DNA of 43,961 nt from Candidatus Gastranaerophilales bacterium (GTDB taxonomy: Bacteria > Cyanobacteriota > Vampirovibrionia > Gastranaerophilales > Gastranaerophilaceae), in NCBI GenBank assembly GCA_944323995.1, contig CALUUN010000011.1:1-43961 (forward strand). The letters run 5' to 3'. Numbering within the stretch: position 1 is the stretch's first letter; every line of letters begins with the position of its first letter. The notes beneath the pieces were generated by a model, which was not told the origin of the DNA, did not search any database, and saw only the letters and a program-made list of their open reading frames with translations. The translations under genes and the position numbers were made by a program. Shown in pieces: positions 16,584 to 25,933 of this stretch.

Positions 16584-18095
16584 TTAGAATGTTTTTTTAA
16601 AGTTTTCAATTGCATCTTTCAGCTGTTTTTTATCCTCGTCTGACAGAGCACTGCCTTTGTTGAGTCTGTCCGCAAGTTCAGCCAAATTAGCTTTTAAATG
16701 TACAAACCATTCTTTTTTAAATCTGCCGATATCGCTTGTTTTAACATCATCAAGCAGACCTTCGTTAGCCGCAAAAAGTATGCTTACCTGTTCTGCAACG
16801 CTTAACGGATTGTATTGCGGTTGTTTCAAAACTTCAGTGAGTTTTTCACCTCTTAAAAGCTGGTTTTTAGTTGCCTGATCAAGATCTGACGCAAATTGTG
16901 CAAACGCTTCCAGTTCTCTGAACTGAGCCAAATCAAGTCTTAACTGGCCTGCAACCTGTTTGATCGCTTTTGTCTGGGCTGCGCCGCCGACACGTGAAAC
17001 AGAGATACCGGCGTTAATTGCCGGTCTTACACCAGCGTTAAACAAGCCTGATTCCAAAAATATCTGGCCGTCTGTAATTGAGATTACGTTTGTCGGAATG
17101 TACGCCGAAACGTCGCCGGCTTGAGTTTCAATAATCGGTAAAGCGGTAATGCTTCCGCCGCCGAGTTCGTCATTCAATTTTACCGCACGTTCAAGCAGTC
17201 TTGAGTGAAGATAGAATACATCACCCGGATAAGCCTCACGTCCCGGCGGTCTTTTTAACAGCAAACTCATTGCACGGTAGGCCTGAGCGTGTTTTGAAAG
17301 GTCATCATAGACTATCAAAACTGATTTGCCCTGTTCCATAAATTCTTCGGCAATCGCAACCCCTGCAAACGGAGCAATATATTGAAGCGGAGCAGATTCA
17401 TCCGCTGTTGCCGAAACAATTATTGAATAATCCATTGCACCGTGATTTTCTAATGTTTTTGCCAGCTGTGCAACAGTTGATGCTTTTTGTCCGATTGCCA
17501 CGTAGATACAAATAACGTCTGTATCTTTCTGGTTAATTATTGTATCTATGGCAATTGCTGTTTTACCGGTTTGTCTGTCGCCGATAATAAGTTCACGCTG
17601 TCCGCGTCCTATAGGTGTAAGACCGTCAATTGCGGTCAAACCTGTTTGAAGGGGCTGGTGAACCGATCTTCTTGCAACAATACCCGGCGCAACACGTTCA
17701 ATAGGACGTGTTTTTGTATATTCAATTTCACCTTTGCCGTCAAGCGGTTTGCCTGTAGGGTCAATAATCCTTCCGATTAAATTGTCGCCTACTGGAACAG
17801 ATGCAATGCGGCCGGTTGTTTTTACCGTCATACCTTCTTTAATCTGCGTGTAATCACCGAGAATTACGACGCCTACGTTATCTTCGTCAAGGTTCATTGT
17901 AATCCCGAGGGTATCATGCCCGTCTTCAAATACGACAAGTTCACTTGACATTACGTTTCTTAAACCGTAAATTCTGGCAATACCGTCACCGACTTCAAGA
18001 ACACTGCCGGTATTTGCAACTTCTGTTTGAAGCTCATAATTTTCAATTCGGTTCTTAATAATAGAACTGATTTCATCAGGTTGTATTAGTGTCAT
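16584..18095 (-). CDS. atpA: ATP synthase F1 alpha subunit
   Basis: Non-catalytic nucleotide-binding subunit of the F1 hexamer. The 503-residue length is standard. The P-loop is GDRQTGKT (172-179), and [10 protein letters not shown] carries the arginine finger that reaches the beta active site. The start overlaps the atpH stop by 4 bases, so translation is probably coupled. The order delta-alpha-gamma follows as in all F-type operons. Confidence 0.99.
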   Translation of the reverse strand: MTLIQPDEISSIIKNRIENYELQTEVANTGSVLEVGDGIARIYGLRNVMSSELVVFEDGHDTLGITMNLDEDNVGVVILGDYTQIKEGMTVKTTGRIASVPVGDNLIGRIIDPTGKPLDGKGEIEYTKTRPIERVAPGIVARRSVHQPLQTGLTAIDGLTPIGRGQRELIIGDRQTGKTAIAIDTIINQKDTDVICIYVAIGQKASTVAQLAKTLENHGAMDYSIIVSATADESAPLQYIAPFAGVAIAEEFMEQGKSVLIVYDDLSKHAQAYRAMSLLLKRPPGREAYPGDVFYLHSRLLERAVKLNDELGGGSITALPIIETQAGDVSAYIPTNVISITDGQIFLESGLFNAGVRPAINAGISVSRVGGAAQTKAIKQVAGQLRLDLAQFRELEAFAQFASDLDQATKNQLLRGEKLTEVLKQPQYNPLSVAEQVSILFAANEGLLDDVKTSDIGRFKKEWFVHLKANLAELADRLNKGSALSDEDKKQLKDAIENFKKTF

Positions 18096-18646
18096 AAGTT
18101 CCCCTTTATAATATTTTTACTTAAACTTTCAAGTTTGTTTTTTATGCTTGTATCAATCACGTTATCGTCAATCTGAATTACAAGACCGCCGATAATCGAA
18201 GAATCTTGCTGCCAGTCGGCGCGTATTGTTTTTTGAAGTTTTTCCGCTAATTTTGCGGAGATTTTATTTTTGTAATCTTCCGAAAGCTCAATTGCCGAAA
18301 TAACCGTAACATTTTTTATGCCCTGTATTTCGTCAAGTTCTTTTTTATATGCGCTGACAATTGAATCAAATTCGCCGAAACGTTTCTTTTCCGCAAGAAG
18401 TTTCAGCAAATTTAAAATCTCAGGATGAACCTGATTTTTGAAAACATCGTCTATGACCGCAGCTTTTTGCTCGGTAGAAACTGCCGGTGAAATTAAAACA
18501 CTGCGCAGTTCCGTTGAACTTTCCAAAATTTTTTCAACTGTTTCAAGGTTAATTGAAATATCTTCATAGCGCATTTTACCGTCCTGTGCTGTTTTAATCA
18601 GGGCGTCCGCATATATTTTTGCTGATTTTGAAATTTTTGTAATCAT
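18092..18646 (-). CDS. atpH: ATP synthase F1 delta subunit
   Basis: The 184-residue stator subunit linking the top of F1 to the b/b' stalk. It shows the delta-family pattern: an N-terminal helical domain beginning [27 protein letters not shown] in the middle, and a C-terminal [20 protein letters not shown] motif. It overlaps atpF by 4 bases and atpA by 4 bases. Confidence 0.95.
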   Translation of the reverse strand: MITKISKSAKIYADALIKTAQDGKMRYEDISINLETVEKILESSTELRSVLISPAVSTEQKAAVIDDVFKNQVHPEILNLLKLLAEKKRFGEFDSIVSAYKKELDEIQGIKNVTVISAIELSEDYKNKISAKLAEKLQKTIRADWQQDSSIIGGLVIQIDDNVIDTSIKNKLESLSKNIIKGNL

Positions 18647-19137
18647 AATTTTACCTTGTCCAGTTCATTAAGACTTGCGTCAATAAATTTTTCGTGCAGT
18701 TCTTGGTTGAGTCTTGCTTCAATATTTTGTTTTGCAAGTTCCATTGAATCAACAACCGCGCCTTGAGTCAATTTTAGCGATAAATTTTTTTCTTCGGCCG
18801 ATAGTACACGCTGAACGTTTTCTTCAATATGCTTGAGTTGTTCTTCGGTTGTTTTAAGAATCTGCCCGGTGAGGTTACGGGCATTTATTTCTGCGTTTTC
18901 AAGACGCTCTTTAACCTCATTATCCGTATTTGCGGCTGTTTTTTGCGCCGTTATCAATTCTTTTTGTGCATTTTCTTTTTCGGATTTGGCGTTTTCTATG
19001 GCAAAAGCGGCATCATTTTTAATTTTTTCAATAATACCTGCAATGTCAATTTTTACAAAAACAGCGGCAATTATTATTACCAGTATTGCAAAGTTAAATG
19101 TATTTGATTGTACTATTGTATTCCACAGATCTGCCAT
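18643..19137 (-). CDS. atpF: ATP synthase F0 b subunit
   Basis: Peripheral-stalk subunit of 164 residues: one N-terminal membrane helix (about 14-30, FNFAILVIIIAAVFV) followed by a long charged coiled coil. It pairs with the separate b' subunit encoded 3 bases upstream. Having both b and b' is typical of photosynthetic bacteria, plastids and cyanobacterial relatives. Confidence 0.92.
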   Translation of the reverse strand: MADLWNTIVQSNTFNFAILVIIIAAVFVKIDIAGIIEKIKNDAAFAIENAKSEKENAQKELITAQKTAANTDNEVKERLENAEINARNLTGQILKTTEEQLKHIEENVQRVLSAEEKNLSLKLTQGAVVDSMELAKQNIEARLNQELHEKFIDASLNELDKVKL

Positions 19138-19140
19138 GTT

Positions 19141-19554
19141 TTATCCTAATATTTTTGATGTTATAACTTCCGCCAAATCTTTTACTGTATTATCAAGATT
19201 TGACTTAATCCGGTCATTCTCATCCGAGAGGTTTGCTTTTTGGCGGTTGATTTCATTGACCGAATTGTTTTTTGCCTGCTGTGTACGTTCTTTTGCCTGC
19301 AAATTCGCATTTTCAACGCTTTCTGAAATCAACTTTTTACTGTCATCGTATGCTTTATTGAGTTTGCTTTCACGTTCCGCAAGCAGTCCTGATGCGGTAT
19401 CTCGCGAATTTTTCGCCTCATTTAAAGTATCATCAACAAGTTTTTCGCGCTCTGAAATGATATCAGTCAAAGGCGCATAGAAAATCTTGTTCATAAGAAA
19501 TACGAACAAAATGAAACTTATTGCTGATACTAAAAATGTTGCGTTAAATTCCAT
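19141..19554 (-). CDS. atpF': ATP synthase F0 b' subunit
   Basis: Second b-type stalk subunit, 137 residues, shorter than b. An N-terminal membrane helix (about 7-24) is followed by FYAPLTDIISEREKLVDDTL, the conserved b-family turn into the coiled coil. It lies between the c and b genes, the cyanobacterial position of atpG (b'). The alternative, a duplicated b, is functionally the same. Confidence 0.9.
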   Translation of the reverse strand: MEFNATFLVSAISFILFVFLMNKIFYAPLTDIISEREKLVDDTLNEAKNSRDTASGLLAERESKLNKAYDDSKKLISESVENANLQAKERTQQAKNNSVNEINRQKANLSDENDRIKSNLDNTVKDLAEVITSKILG

Positions 19555-19563
19555 ATTTTACCT

Positions 19564-19806
19564 CTACATCAAGCCGACTAATTTAGCTGCGATAACGAAA
19601 GCATAAAGTGCGCAGGCTTCTGATAATGCAGCACCAAGAAGGAAGAAACCGAATGCTTTACCCGAAACTTCCGGTTGTCTTGAAATTGCATCCATAAGCC
19701 CTTTTGTTGCAAAACCGATACCTAATCCTGCACCGATTGCACCAAAACCAATTGCGACACCGCCGCCCAATTGTGCCAAATCAGAAATTGTTTTTAATTC
19801 TTCCAT
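19564..19806 (-). CDS. atpE: ATP synthase F0 c subunit
   Basis: 80-residue hairpin of two membrane helices that forms the rotor ring. Glycine-rich helix 1 (GFGAIGAGLGIGF), polar loop RQPE (43-46), and the ion-carrying carboxylate E63 in helix 2 (LSEACALY). The positions that hold Gln in helix 1 and Ser after the Glu in Na+-binding c subunits are Ile and Ala here, so proton coupling is expected. Confidence 0.96.
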   Translation of the reverse strand: MEELKTISDLAQLGGGVAIGFGAIGAGLGIGFATKGLMDAISRQPEVSGKAFGFFLLGAALSEACALYAFVIAAKLVGLM

Positions 19807-19823
19807 TTTTATCTCCTTATTAA

Positions 19824-20522
19824 TTAATGTTCATCGCCTGTAGCAGATGAAACATACGCTATAGTCAACATCATAAATACGGTTGCCTGAATAAATGCCA
19901 CAAGCAGTTCAAACAACATTATCGGCAGCGGCAAAAAGTATGCAAATACTCCGAGTGCTACCGTAACCAAAATTTCGCCCGCAAATATATTCGCAAAAAG
20001 TCGGATTGCAAGACTCAAGGGTCTTGTAATCATTTCAAGAAGTTCAACAAGCATCATTATAATCCCCGTAAAGCTGAATTCATGCAAAAAGAACTTCGGG
20101 CCTTTTTTCATAATTCCCATGGCAACATAATATATTAAGACGATTATCGCCATTGCCGCCGTAAGGTTTAAATCGTTTGTCGGAGAAGCTAATTCGCCGC
20201 TTTTTAAATGTATAATTTTCAAAGGCAGCTGCCCCATAAGGTTTGCGGTTAATATAAAAAGAAAGAGTGATGCAACCAGCGGAACATGCTTTCTGTTATC
20301 ATTCGGAATCATTGTATCAAGCGTGCCCCAGAAAAACTTCATCATGCTCTCCGATACAGCCTGCAATTTCCCCGGAATTATTGAAAGTTTGCGGGTCGCA
20401 GCAAATGCAAATAATAAAACAACAGCCATCGCAAACCACATTGTGAAAATGGTATCCAGATTGAATGACATGCTGTGTCCTGCTATTACCGTATTATAAA
20501 CCCAGTGTCCGGTTTCACTCAT
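19824..20522 (-). CDS. atpB: ATP synthase F0 a subunit
   Basis: Membrane stator channel subunit of 232 residues. The essential arginine is R174 in LAIRLFANIFAGE; RPLSLAIR precedes it, and several long hydrophobic helices surround it. It is the first gene of the operon, with a good AAGGAGAG upstream. No atpI is present before it; the next gene upstream is divergent birA. Confidence 0.96.
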   Translation of the reverse strand: MSETGHWVYNTVIAGHSMSFNLDTIFTMWFAMAVVLLFAFAATRKLSIIPGKLQAVSESMMKFFWGTLDTMIPNDNRKHVPLVASLFLFILTANLMGQLPLKIIHLKSGELASPTNDLNLTAAMAIIVLIYYVAMGIMKKGPKFFLHEFSFTGIIMMLVELLEMITRPLSLAIRLFANIFAGEILVTVALGVFAYFLPLPIMLFELLVAFIQATVFMMLTIAYVSSATGDEH

Positions 20523-20595
20523 ATCTCTCTCCTTACAAAATTTATTCTAACTCAAGCAAAAAAAATTAGCAAATATATTTTTCCAAGTTTATTTT

Positions 20596-20637
20596 TTGTA
20601 CAATTTTTAACAAATATTTTGTGTTTGTTGTACAATT
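20596..20637. promoter_or_regulatory. divergent promoter region of atpB and birA with repeated TTGTACAATT
   Basis: Two identical TTGTACAATT sequences (20596-20605, 20628-20637), each containing the palindrome TTGTACAA, lie between the divergent genes. On the minus strand TTGTAC has AAATAT 17 nt downstream; on the plus strand TTGTGT-17-TATATT leads to birA. These are plausible but weak promoters. Confidence 0.35.
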
Positions 20638-20668
20638 ATTATATATTTCAATTTTTTAAGAGTGAGAA

Positions 20669-21388
20669 ATGCAGGTTATAACCCTAGAAGAAGTTAATTC
20701 AACAAACCTTTATGCTAAAGAAAATTTAGCCTCTTTTGCTGACAAAACGGTTATAAGAGCACTCAGGCAGAGTGCCGGCAGAGGACGCTTTTCGCGCAGC
20801 TGGATTGATTTAGGCAAAGAGAATTTGTTTATTTCTTTTGTACTCAAACCGTCGGATTCTTTTGACCCTGTTTATTCAAACCTTACGCAGTATTTGTCCG
20901 TGGTGCTCTGCAAATTGCTTGAAAAATACGGTGCGGCATGTGAAATTAAGTGGCCGAATGACGTACTGGTTAACGGTAAAAAGATTGCAGGAATACTTGC
21001 GGAAACAGTTATGTCGGGTAATATTTTTAAAGGGCTTGTTCTGGGTATAGGTGTGAATTTGAATGCTGATCCGCTTTCTCTTTCAAAAATAACCGGCAGG
21101 GAAGCTGCCGCGTTAAACATAGAATTAAACATGGAAATTTCTGCGGAACATTTTTTGCATAAACTTACCTCGGATTTTTTTGCCGGCTATGATGAATTTT
21201 TGAATAAAGGTTTCAGTTTTATAAAATCGGATTACATTTCGCGGGCATCATTTATTGATACCGAAGTCTGCGTTCAGGGCATAAACGATAAAAAATGCGG
21301 AATTGCGAAGGGTGTTAACGATTTTGGCGAGCTTGTTTTAGACGCTGCTGACGGGCAATGTGTTCTAAATATAGGTGATATTCTTTGA
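20669..21388 (+). CDS. birA: biotin-[carboxyl carrier] ligase
   Basis: Attaches biotin to the lysine of biotinyl domains through biotinyl-AMP. The 239-residue protein has the catalytic GRGRFSRSW (adenylate-binding loop) and KWPNDVLV...KKIAGILAE. It lacks the N-terminal helix-turn-helix of BirA repressors, so it is a ligase only. It lies just before a gene whose product ends in a biotinyl domain, its likely client. The start at 20669 follows an AGTGAG sequence. Confidence 0.93.
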   Translation: MQVITLEEVNSTNLYAKENLASFADKTVIRALRQSAGRGRFSRSWIDLGKENLFISFVLKPSDSFDPVYSNLTQYLSVVLCKLLEKYGAACEIKWPNDVLVNGKKIAGILAETVMSGNIFKGLVLGIGVNLNADPLSLSKITGREAAALNIELNMEISAEHFLHKLTSDFFAGYDEFLNKGFSFIKSDYISRASFIDTEVCVQGINDKKCGIAKGVNDFGELVLDAADGQCVLNIGDIL

Positions 21389-21425
21389 TAATTATTGTAC
21401 GAAAAATATAGTGAAAGGAAAAATT

Positions 21426-23207
21426 ATGGGAAAAAAACTTATTAAAGTCATGGATACCTCGTTCAGGGACGGTTTTCAATCCGTATACGGCGCAAGAGTA
21501 TTCGTTGATGATTTTATTCCTGCATTGCAGTCTGCTGTTGCGGCAGGTATTAATCATTTTGAAGTGGCAGGCGGAGCAAGATTCCAGTCACCTATTTTTT
21601 ATTGTAATGAAAATGCTTTTGAAACAATGGACAAAATCAGAGCTGCGGTCGGCCCGGACGTAAATTTGCAATCGCTCGCACGCGGTGTGAATGTTGTTGG
21701 GCTTGATTCACAGCCGAGAGATATTATTAATCTTCATGCAAAAATGTTTAAAAAACACGGTATTACAACTGTTAGAAACTTTGATGCGCTGAATGATGTT
21801 AACAATCTTATATATTCAGGTCAATGCATTAAAGATAACGGCTTAAAACATGAAATCACAATTACTATGATGGAGCTTCCGATTGGTTGTACCGGAGCGC
21901 ATGACGTTGATTTCTATGAAAAAGTTCTGAGAAACATCCTTGATGCGGGAATACCGTTTGATTCAATCGCATTTAAAGATGCTTCGGGAACTTCTGCACC
22001 GAGAAAAGTTTACGAAACGGTTAAACGTACACGCGAAATCCTCGGCAATGACATGCACATAAGGTTCCATTCGCATGAAACTGCCGGTACCGGTTTGGCG
22101 GCATATCTTGCAGCCCTTGACGGTGGTGCCGACGGTATAGATTTATCCATGAAGCCTGTTTCAGGCGGTACTGCACAGCCCGATATTGTTTCTATGTGGC
22201 ATGCACTAAAAGGAAGCGATTATGATTTAGGCGTTAATATTGAAAAAATTCTTGAAACAGAAGAAGTATTTAAAGACTGTATGAAAGATTATTTCTTGCC
22301 GCCTGAGGCTCTTGCGGTTAATCCTATGATTATCCAGTCGCCTTTACCCGGCGGTGCATTGACGGCAAATACTCAAATGCTCCGTGATAACGGCATTATG
22401 GATAAATATCCCGAAATTGTAGCCGCTATGAAAGAAGTTGTGGAAAAGGGCGGTTTCGGAACATCGGTTACTCCTGTTTCGCAGTTCTATTTCCAGCAGG
22501 CATTTAATAACGTTATGTTCGGAAAATGGAAGAAAATAGCAGAAGGTTACGGAAAAATGGTTCTCGGATATTTCGGCAAAACTCCGTGTGAACCTGACAG
22601 TGAAGTTGTTAAGCTGGCAGCCGATCAATTAAATCTTCAGCCTACAACAGAAACAGTTGTTGACATTAACGACAAAGATCCGAATAAAGGTATTGAAGCA
22701 GCCAGAAAAATGCTTAAGGATGCAAATCTTGAAGAAACCGACGAAAACATCTTCATTGCTGCGGCATGTAAAGAAAAGGGAATTTTGTTCCTTGAAGGCA
22801 AAGGTACAATCGGCGTAAGAAAATGCGAGCAGAGTGCGGAAACTTCGGGCGATGCTTCAAATGCTTATACGGTTACTATTAACGGTAAAAAGTATGCCGT
22901 TGCGCTTGAGGGCGATAAAGCAACGGTTAACGGCAAGCTGTACGATTTTATGATTAAATCGGGTATTGAAGCCAAACAGGCTGCAGGCGGCGAAGCTACT
23001 CCGGTTAAAGCAGCTTTGCCCGGCACTATTTTAAAAGTGCTGGTTGAAGAGGGCGACAGTATTGAAGCCGGCGATGTTATTGCCGTTGTCGAAGCAATGA
23101 AAATGGAAACTGAAATTAAATCTCCGGTGGGCGGTACGGTTCAATCTGTTGAAATTGAAGCAGGAAACCATGTTCAAACCGGTCAGGTTTTGGTAAGCAT
23201 AGTTTAG
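21426..23207 (+). CDS. oadA: oxaloacetate decarboxylase alpha-like / pyruvate carboxylase subunit B-like protein with biotinyl domain
   Basis: Carboxyltransferase fused to a biotin carrier, 593 residues from ATG 21426 (behind AAAGGA); the longer frame begins at GTG 21375 inside birA. Metal-site residues are visible: D15, K184 in FKDASG, and H215/H217 in FHSHETAG. The usual RDAHQS motif reads RDGFQS, so the active-site entrance is divergent. The C-terminal 70 residues form a biotinyl domain with K559 in EAMKMETE, 34 residues from the end. With oadB 13 bases downstream it should feed a Na+-pumping decarboxylase; whether oxaloacetate or another carboxylated acid is the substrate is not shown. 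Confidence 0.85.
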   Translation: MGKKLIKVMDTSFRDGFQSVYGARVFVDDFIPALQSAVAAGINHFEVAGGARFQSPIFYCNENAFETMDKIRAAVGPDVNLQSLARGVNVVGLDSQPRDIINLHAKMFKKHGITTVRNFDALNDVNNLIYSGQCIKDNGLKHEITITMMELPIGCTGAHDVDFYEKVLRNILDAGIPFDSIAFKDASGTSAPRKVYETVKRTREILGNDMHIRFHSHETAGTGLAAYLAALDGGADGIDLSMKPVSGGTAQPDIVSMWHALKGSDYDLGVNIEKILETEEVFKDCMKDYFLPPEALAVNPMIIQSPLPGGALTANTQMLRDNGIMDKYPEIVAAMKEVVEKGGFGTSVTPVSQFYFQQAFNNVMFGKWKKIAEGYGKMVLGYFGKTPCEPDSEVVKLAADQLNLQPTTETVVDINDKDPNKGIEAARKMLKDANLEETDENIFIAAACKEKGILFLEGKGTIGVRKCEQSAETSGDASNAYTVTINGKKYAVALEGDKATVNGKLYDFMIKSGIEAKQAAGGEATPVKAALPGTILKVLVEEGDSIEAGDVIAVVEAMKMETEIKSPVGGTVQSVEIEAGNHVQTGQVLVSIV

Positions 23208-23220
23208 AAGGAATAGAAAA

Positions 23221-24393
23221 ATGGATATAGTAGAAAGTTTAAGTAAATTATGGGCATCTACCGGTATTGCAAACTTTATACAGCCGGTTGATCCGAATAT
23301 TACCAACGGGTTTGAACAATTCCTGCATCAGTTCGGTTCACCGATTATGATACTTGTATGTTTGTTTTTACTCTGGCTCGGTATTAAAAAACAATTTGAA
23401 CCGCTTCTTCTGGTTCCGATTGCATTCGGCGGATTGCTTTCAAATATTCCCGTTGCGGATATTGCAGGCCCGCACGGATTTTTGGGAATAATTTATGAAG
23501 CGGGTATTCATCAGGGATTATTCCCGTTGATAATTTTTATGGGTGTGGGCGCAATGACAGATTTCGGCCCTTTAATTGCCAATCCGAAAACAGCGCTTCT
23601 CGGCGGCGCGGCTCAATTCGGTATATTCGGCGCATTGCTTCTTGCTTTGTGCGTGTTCGGATTTACTTTGCCGCAATCTGCCGCTATCGGTATTATAGGC
23701 GGCGCTGACGGCCCGACATCTATTTATGTAACTTCAAAATTGGCTCCTGAATTGCTCGGTGCGATTGCGGTTGCCGCATATTCTTACATGGCGCTTGTGC
23801 CTGTTATTCAGCCACCGATTATGAAATTGCTTACGACTGAAGAAGAAAGAAAAATTCAGATGTCGCAATTGAGAAATGTTACAAAACGCGAAAAAATAGT
23901 ATTCCCTATTGTTGTTCTGGGATTATGTATAATTTTCTTGCCGGATGCCTGCCCGTTGATTGGTGCGTTAACTTTCGGCAACCTGTGTAAAGAGTGCGGT
24001 GTTGTTGAAAGATTATCCGATACAATGCAGAATGCTTTGATTAATATTGTTACAATATTTTTGGGGCTGTCTGTAGGTTCAAAATTATCCTCGGATCAGT
24101 TTTTAACCTTGCAGACATTGTTTATTCTGGTTCTCGGTATTACGGCATTTGCTCTTGCAACAGCCGGCGGTGTTATATTTGCAAAAATCATGAACCTGTT
24201 TTCTAAAAATAAAATTAACCCGTTGATAGGCTCAGCCGGTGTTTCGGCAGTTCCGATGGCAGCGAGAGTTTCCAATAAGGTCGGACTTGAGGCAAATGAC
24301 CAGAATTACCTTTTGATGCACGCAATGGGGCCGAATGTTGCAGGCGTAATCGGTTCTGCCGTGGCGGCCGGTATATTGCTTGCTTTGTGCTGA
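23221..24393 (+). CDS. oadB: sodium-translocating decarboxylase, beta subunit
   Basis: Membrane subunit of 390 residues that decarboxylates carboxybiotin and pumps Na+ outward. It is mostly hydrophobic helices with the family signature [10 protein letters not shown] (D163 a likely Na+ site), and a C-terminal [14 protein letters not shown] and [22 protein letters not shown]-like GAAGGA precedes the start. It ends the birA-oadA-oadB unit at a strong terminator. No gamma subunit (OadG) gene is adjacent. Confidence 0.93.
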   Translation: MDIVESLSKLWASTGIANFIQPVDPNITNGFEQFLHQFGSPIMILVCLFLLWLGIKKQFEPLLLVPIAFGGLLSNIPVADIAGPHGFLGIIYEAGIHQGLFPLIIFMGVGAMTDFGPLIANPKTALLGGAAQFGIFGALLLALCVFGFTLPQSAAIGIIGGADGPTSIYVTSKLAPELLGAIAVAAYSYMALVPVIQPPIMKLLTTEEERKIQMSQLRNVTKREKIVFPIVVLGLCIIFLPDACPLIGALTFGNLCKECGVVERLSDTMQNALINIVTIFLGLSVGSKLSSDQFLTLQTLFILVLGITAFALATAGGVIFAKIMNLFSKNKINPLIGSAGVSAVPMAARVSNKVGLEANDQNYLLMHAMGPNVAGVIGSAVAAGILLALC

Positions 24394-24394
24394 T

Positions 24395-24424
24395 AAAAAA
24401 AGCTCCTTTAAAGGAGCTTTTTTT
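24395..24424. terminator. bidirectional terminator between oadB and the minus-strand pair
   Basis: AAAAAAAGCTCC, TTTAAA loop, GGAGCTTTTTTT: symmetric A/T runs allow termination from both sides of this convergent junction. Confidence 0.88.
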
Positions 24425-24835
24425 CTATGCTAATCCTAAAGTTTTTGCGGCAACAGGTTCAATGTCAATTTCTTTTCCTATTTCTTTCAGGCCGCTGGTA
24501 ACAACATAGTTTAAATCTTCGTTGAATTCTTTTTGTGTTTTTACGGGATAAAGTGTGTCATAGAAATTTGCACAGAGTGTGTCTATTTTTGTTGCAATTT
24601 TATCAAGCACAGGGTATTTTTCGCGCAAAACTACGCTTAATTTGTTCACTGCCCGGCCGAATTCCGCATGTTCAAGCGATTGTACATCGTAATTAGTTAA
24701 TTTGGAAATCACTCTTTTTTGCAATCTGATACTTTCGTCCGTGCCGAAAAGGTTTCTTGCTGTTGCTGCCTGCAGAGCTTCTTTTGCCGGAATTTTCATC
24801 CCGAAACTTTGTGTGTGTGCGTGTTGAATTTTCAT
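24425..24835 (-). CDS. small unknown protein with N-terminal SFG motif (paralogue 1)
   Basis: Unrecognised soluble-looking protein of 136 residues, mostly helical by composition. The N-terminus MKIQHAHTQSFGMK carries the F-G motif (F11-G12) shared with its upstream neighbour (PSFGAK). Both also share an (L/A)xAAT block after the motif, an EKYP-type motif in the middle (REKYPVLDKIA vs VEKYPEVADAA) and a GK-x-(I/M)-D-I ending. The two genes are 9 bases apart and likely form an operon. No signal peptide or membrane segment is seen. Confidence 0.65.
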   Translation of the reverse strand: MKIQHAHTQSFGMKIPAKEALQAATARNLFGTDESIRLQKRVISKLTNYDVQSLEHAEFGRAVNKLSVVLREKYPVLDKIATKIDTLCANFYDTLYPVKTQKEFNEDLNYVVTSGLKEIGKEIDIEPVAAKTLGLA

Positions 24836-24844
24836 ATTAACTCC

Positions 24845-25192
24845 TTATATTGTTATGTCCATTGTTTTGCCTAATTTTTTTATGTACGGTTGTACGAATT
24901 CCTGAAGTTCTTTTTTTGCGGCATTTGGATTTTTGTCGCAGTATTCAAGTATATCAAATGCGGCATCGGCGACTTCGGGATACTTTTCAACTATTTTGTC
25001 GCCTATGTTTTTCAGGTAATACCTGTAGCCGCGGTTGCCTGTCGCTTTTAATTTTTTCGGCCATAGCGCATCTATAAGCGGCTTCATATCGGATACGGAT
25101 TCTCTCGTAATTGATTTGAATGTAGCAGCCTCGAGCACTCTTATTGTGTCTACTTTTGCGCCGAAAGAAGGCGTTGTTTTATTTATTTGCAT
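24845..25192 (-). CDS. small unknown protein with N-terminal SFG motif (paralogue 2)
   Basis: Unrecognised protein of 115 residues. It starts MQINKTTPSFGAK (F10-G11), then LEAAT, VEKYPEVADAAFDI, and ends GKTMDITI. It resembles the downstream neighbour along its length and is probably its distant paralogue and first gene of a two-gene operon. No known domain was recognised. Confidence 0.65.
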   Translation of the reverse strand: MQINKTTPSFGAKVDTIRVLEAATFKSITRESVSDMKPLIDALWPKKLKATGNRGYRYYLKNIGDKIVEKYPEVADAAFDILEYCDKNPNAAKKELQEFVQPYIKKLGKTMDITI

Positions 25193-25277
25193 ATCCGATT
25201 AAAACTCATAAAAATATTTTTTGCTAGTTTTTTAAATTTTTTCGTAATAAAATTTACAAAGAAAGGAGTTTTAATTT

Positions 25278-25868
25278 ATGTCCAAAAAAATTGCGATAAT
25301 GGGATCTGACAGAGGAAATAATTTTTCCGCAATTGTTGAATATTTCAAAAATTCAGGTGTTGAAATTACCTGTCTTTCTGATAATTTAAATTCCGATATT
25401 TTAAAATGTGCTGAAAAACTCGGAGTAAAACATCAGTATCTTCCGTTTGAAGAGACAGCGGGGTATCTTGGAGCAAACGATTTTGATTTGATTGTGTTGT
25501 CTGATTACAAAAAAGAACTTACCGAAGAAATTCTGGAACTCGGCAGATTTGTGAATGTACATCCGTCGCTTTTGCCTGCTTTCAAGGGGGCTGATGCTGT
25601 TCAAAGAGCTTATTTCGCAGGAGTTAAAGTAAGCGGTGTCACAGTTCACCGGGTTGTAGATGAGCCCGAAGGTTATAAGATAATTGCGCAGTATCCCGTC
25701 TTAATCGGAAATGACATGCATTTTGATGAGTTTGAAGCAGAAATACACAATCTGGAGAATTTACTTTATCCGATTGTTATTGATAAATTGTTAAAAGATG
25801 AAGTTTTTGACTTTGGCGATTTAATCAGCGGCTGTCATGGCAATTGCAAAGGCTGTTCACATTCGTAA
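25278..25868 (+). CDS. PurN-like formyltransferase-fold protein (divergent)
   Basis: 196 residues with the phosphoribosylglycinamide formyltransferase pattern: GSDRGNNFSAI at the N-terminus, and NVHPSLLPAFKGADA with the catalytic N93 and H95. The third catalytic residue, normally Asp in the DEx-D-GGP motif, is Glu (E131 in DEPEGYK), and the following GP is absent. The C-terminus ends with a Cys/His cluster (C186, H187, C190, C193, H195) that could bind a metal. It could be a true GART with altered residues or a formyltransferase-fold protein with another substrate. GAAAGGAG precedes the ATG. Confidence 0.72.
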   Translation: MSKKIAIMGSDRGNNFSAIVEYFKNSGVEITCLSDNLNSDILKCAEKLGVKHQYLPFEETAGYLGANDFDLIVLSDYKKELTEEILELGRFVNVHPSLLPAFKGADAVQRAYFAGVKVSGVTVHRVVDEPEGYKIIAQYPVLIGNDMHFDEFEAEIHNLENLLYPIVIDKLLKDEVFDFGDLISGCHGNCKGCSHS

Positions 25869-25878
25869 AAAAAAAATA

Positions 25879-25907
25879 TTAACATTTTTTGTTGTCTTGT
25901 GTATAAT
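25879..25907 (+). promoter_or_regulatory. probable promoter of glgC
   Basis: TTAACA, 17-nt spacer, TATAAT; 26 bases before the ATG, with TTGAGGG as the ribosome-binding site. Confidence 0.55.
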
Positions 25908-25933
25908 AGTTATATAAATGTTGAGGGTTTTAT

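Noticed and set aside
18833-19480. Long plus-strand frame of 215 codons opposite atpF and atpF'
   Set aside because: It is antisense to two certain ATP synthase genes; its Ser/Phe-rich composition is that of the complement of coiled-coil Lys/Glu codons.
21375-21425. Longer N-terminus of the OadA-like protein from GTG 21375
   Set aside because: It lies within the end of birA and lacks a ribosome-binding site; ATG 21426 has AAAGGA and starts with the conserved family N-terminus.
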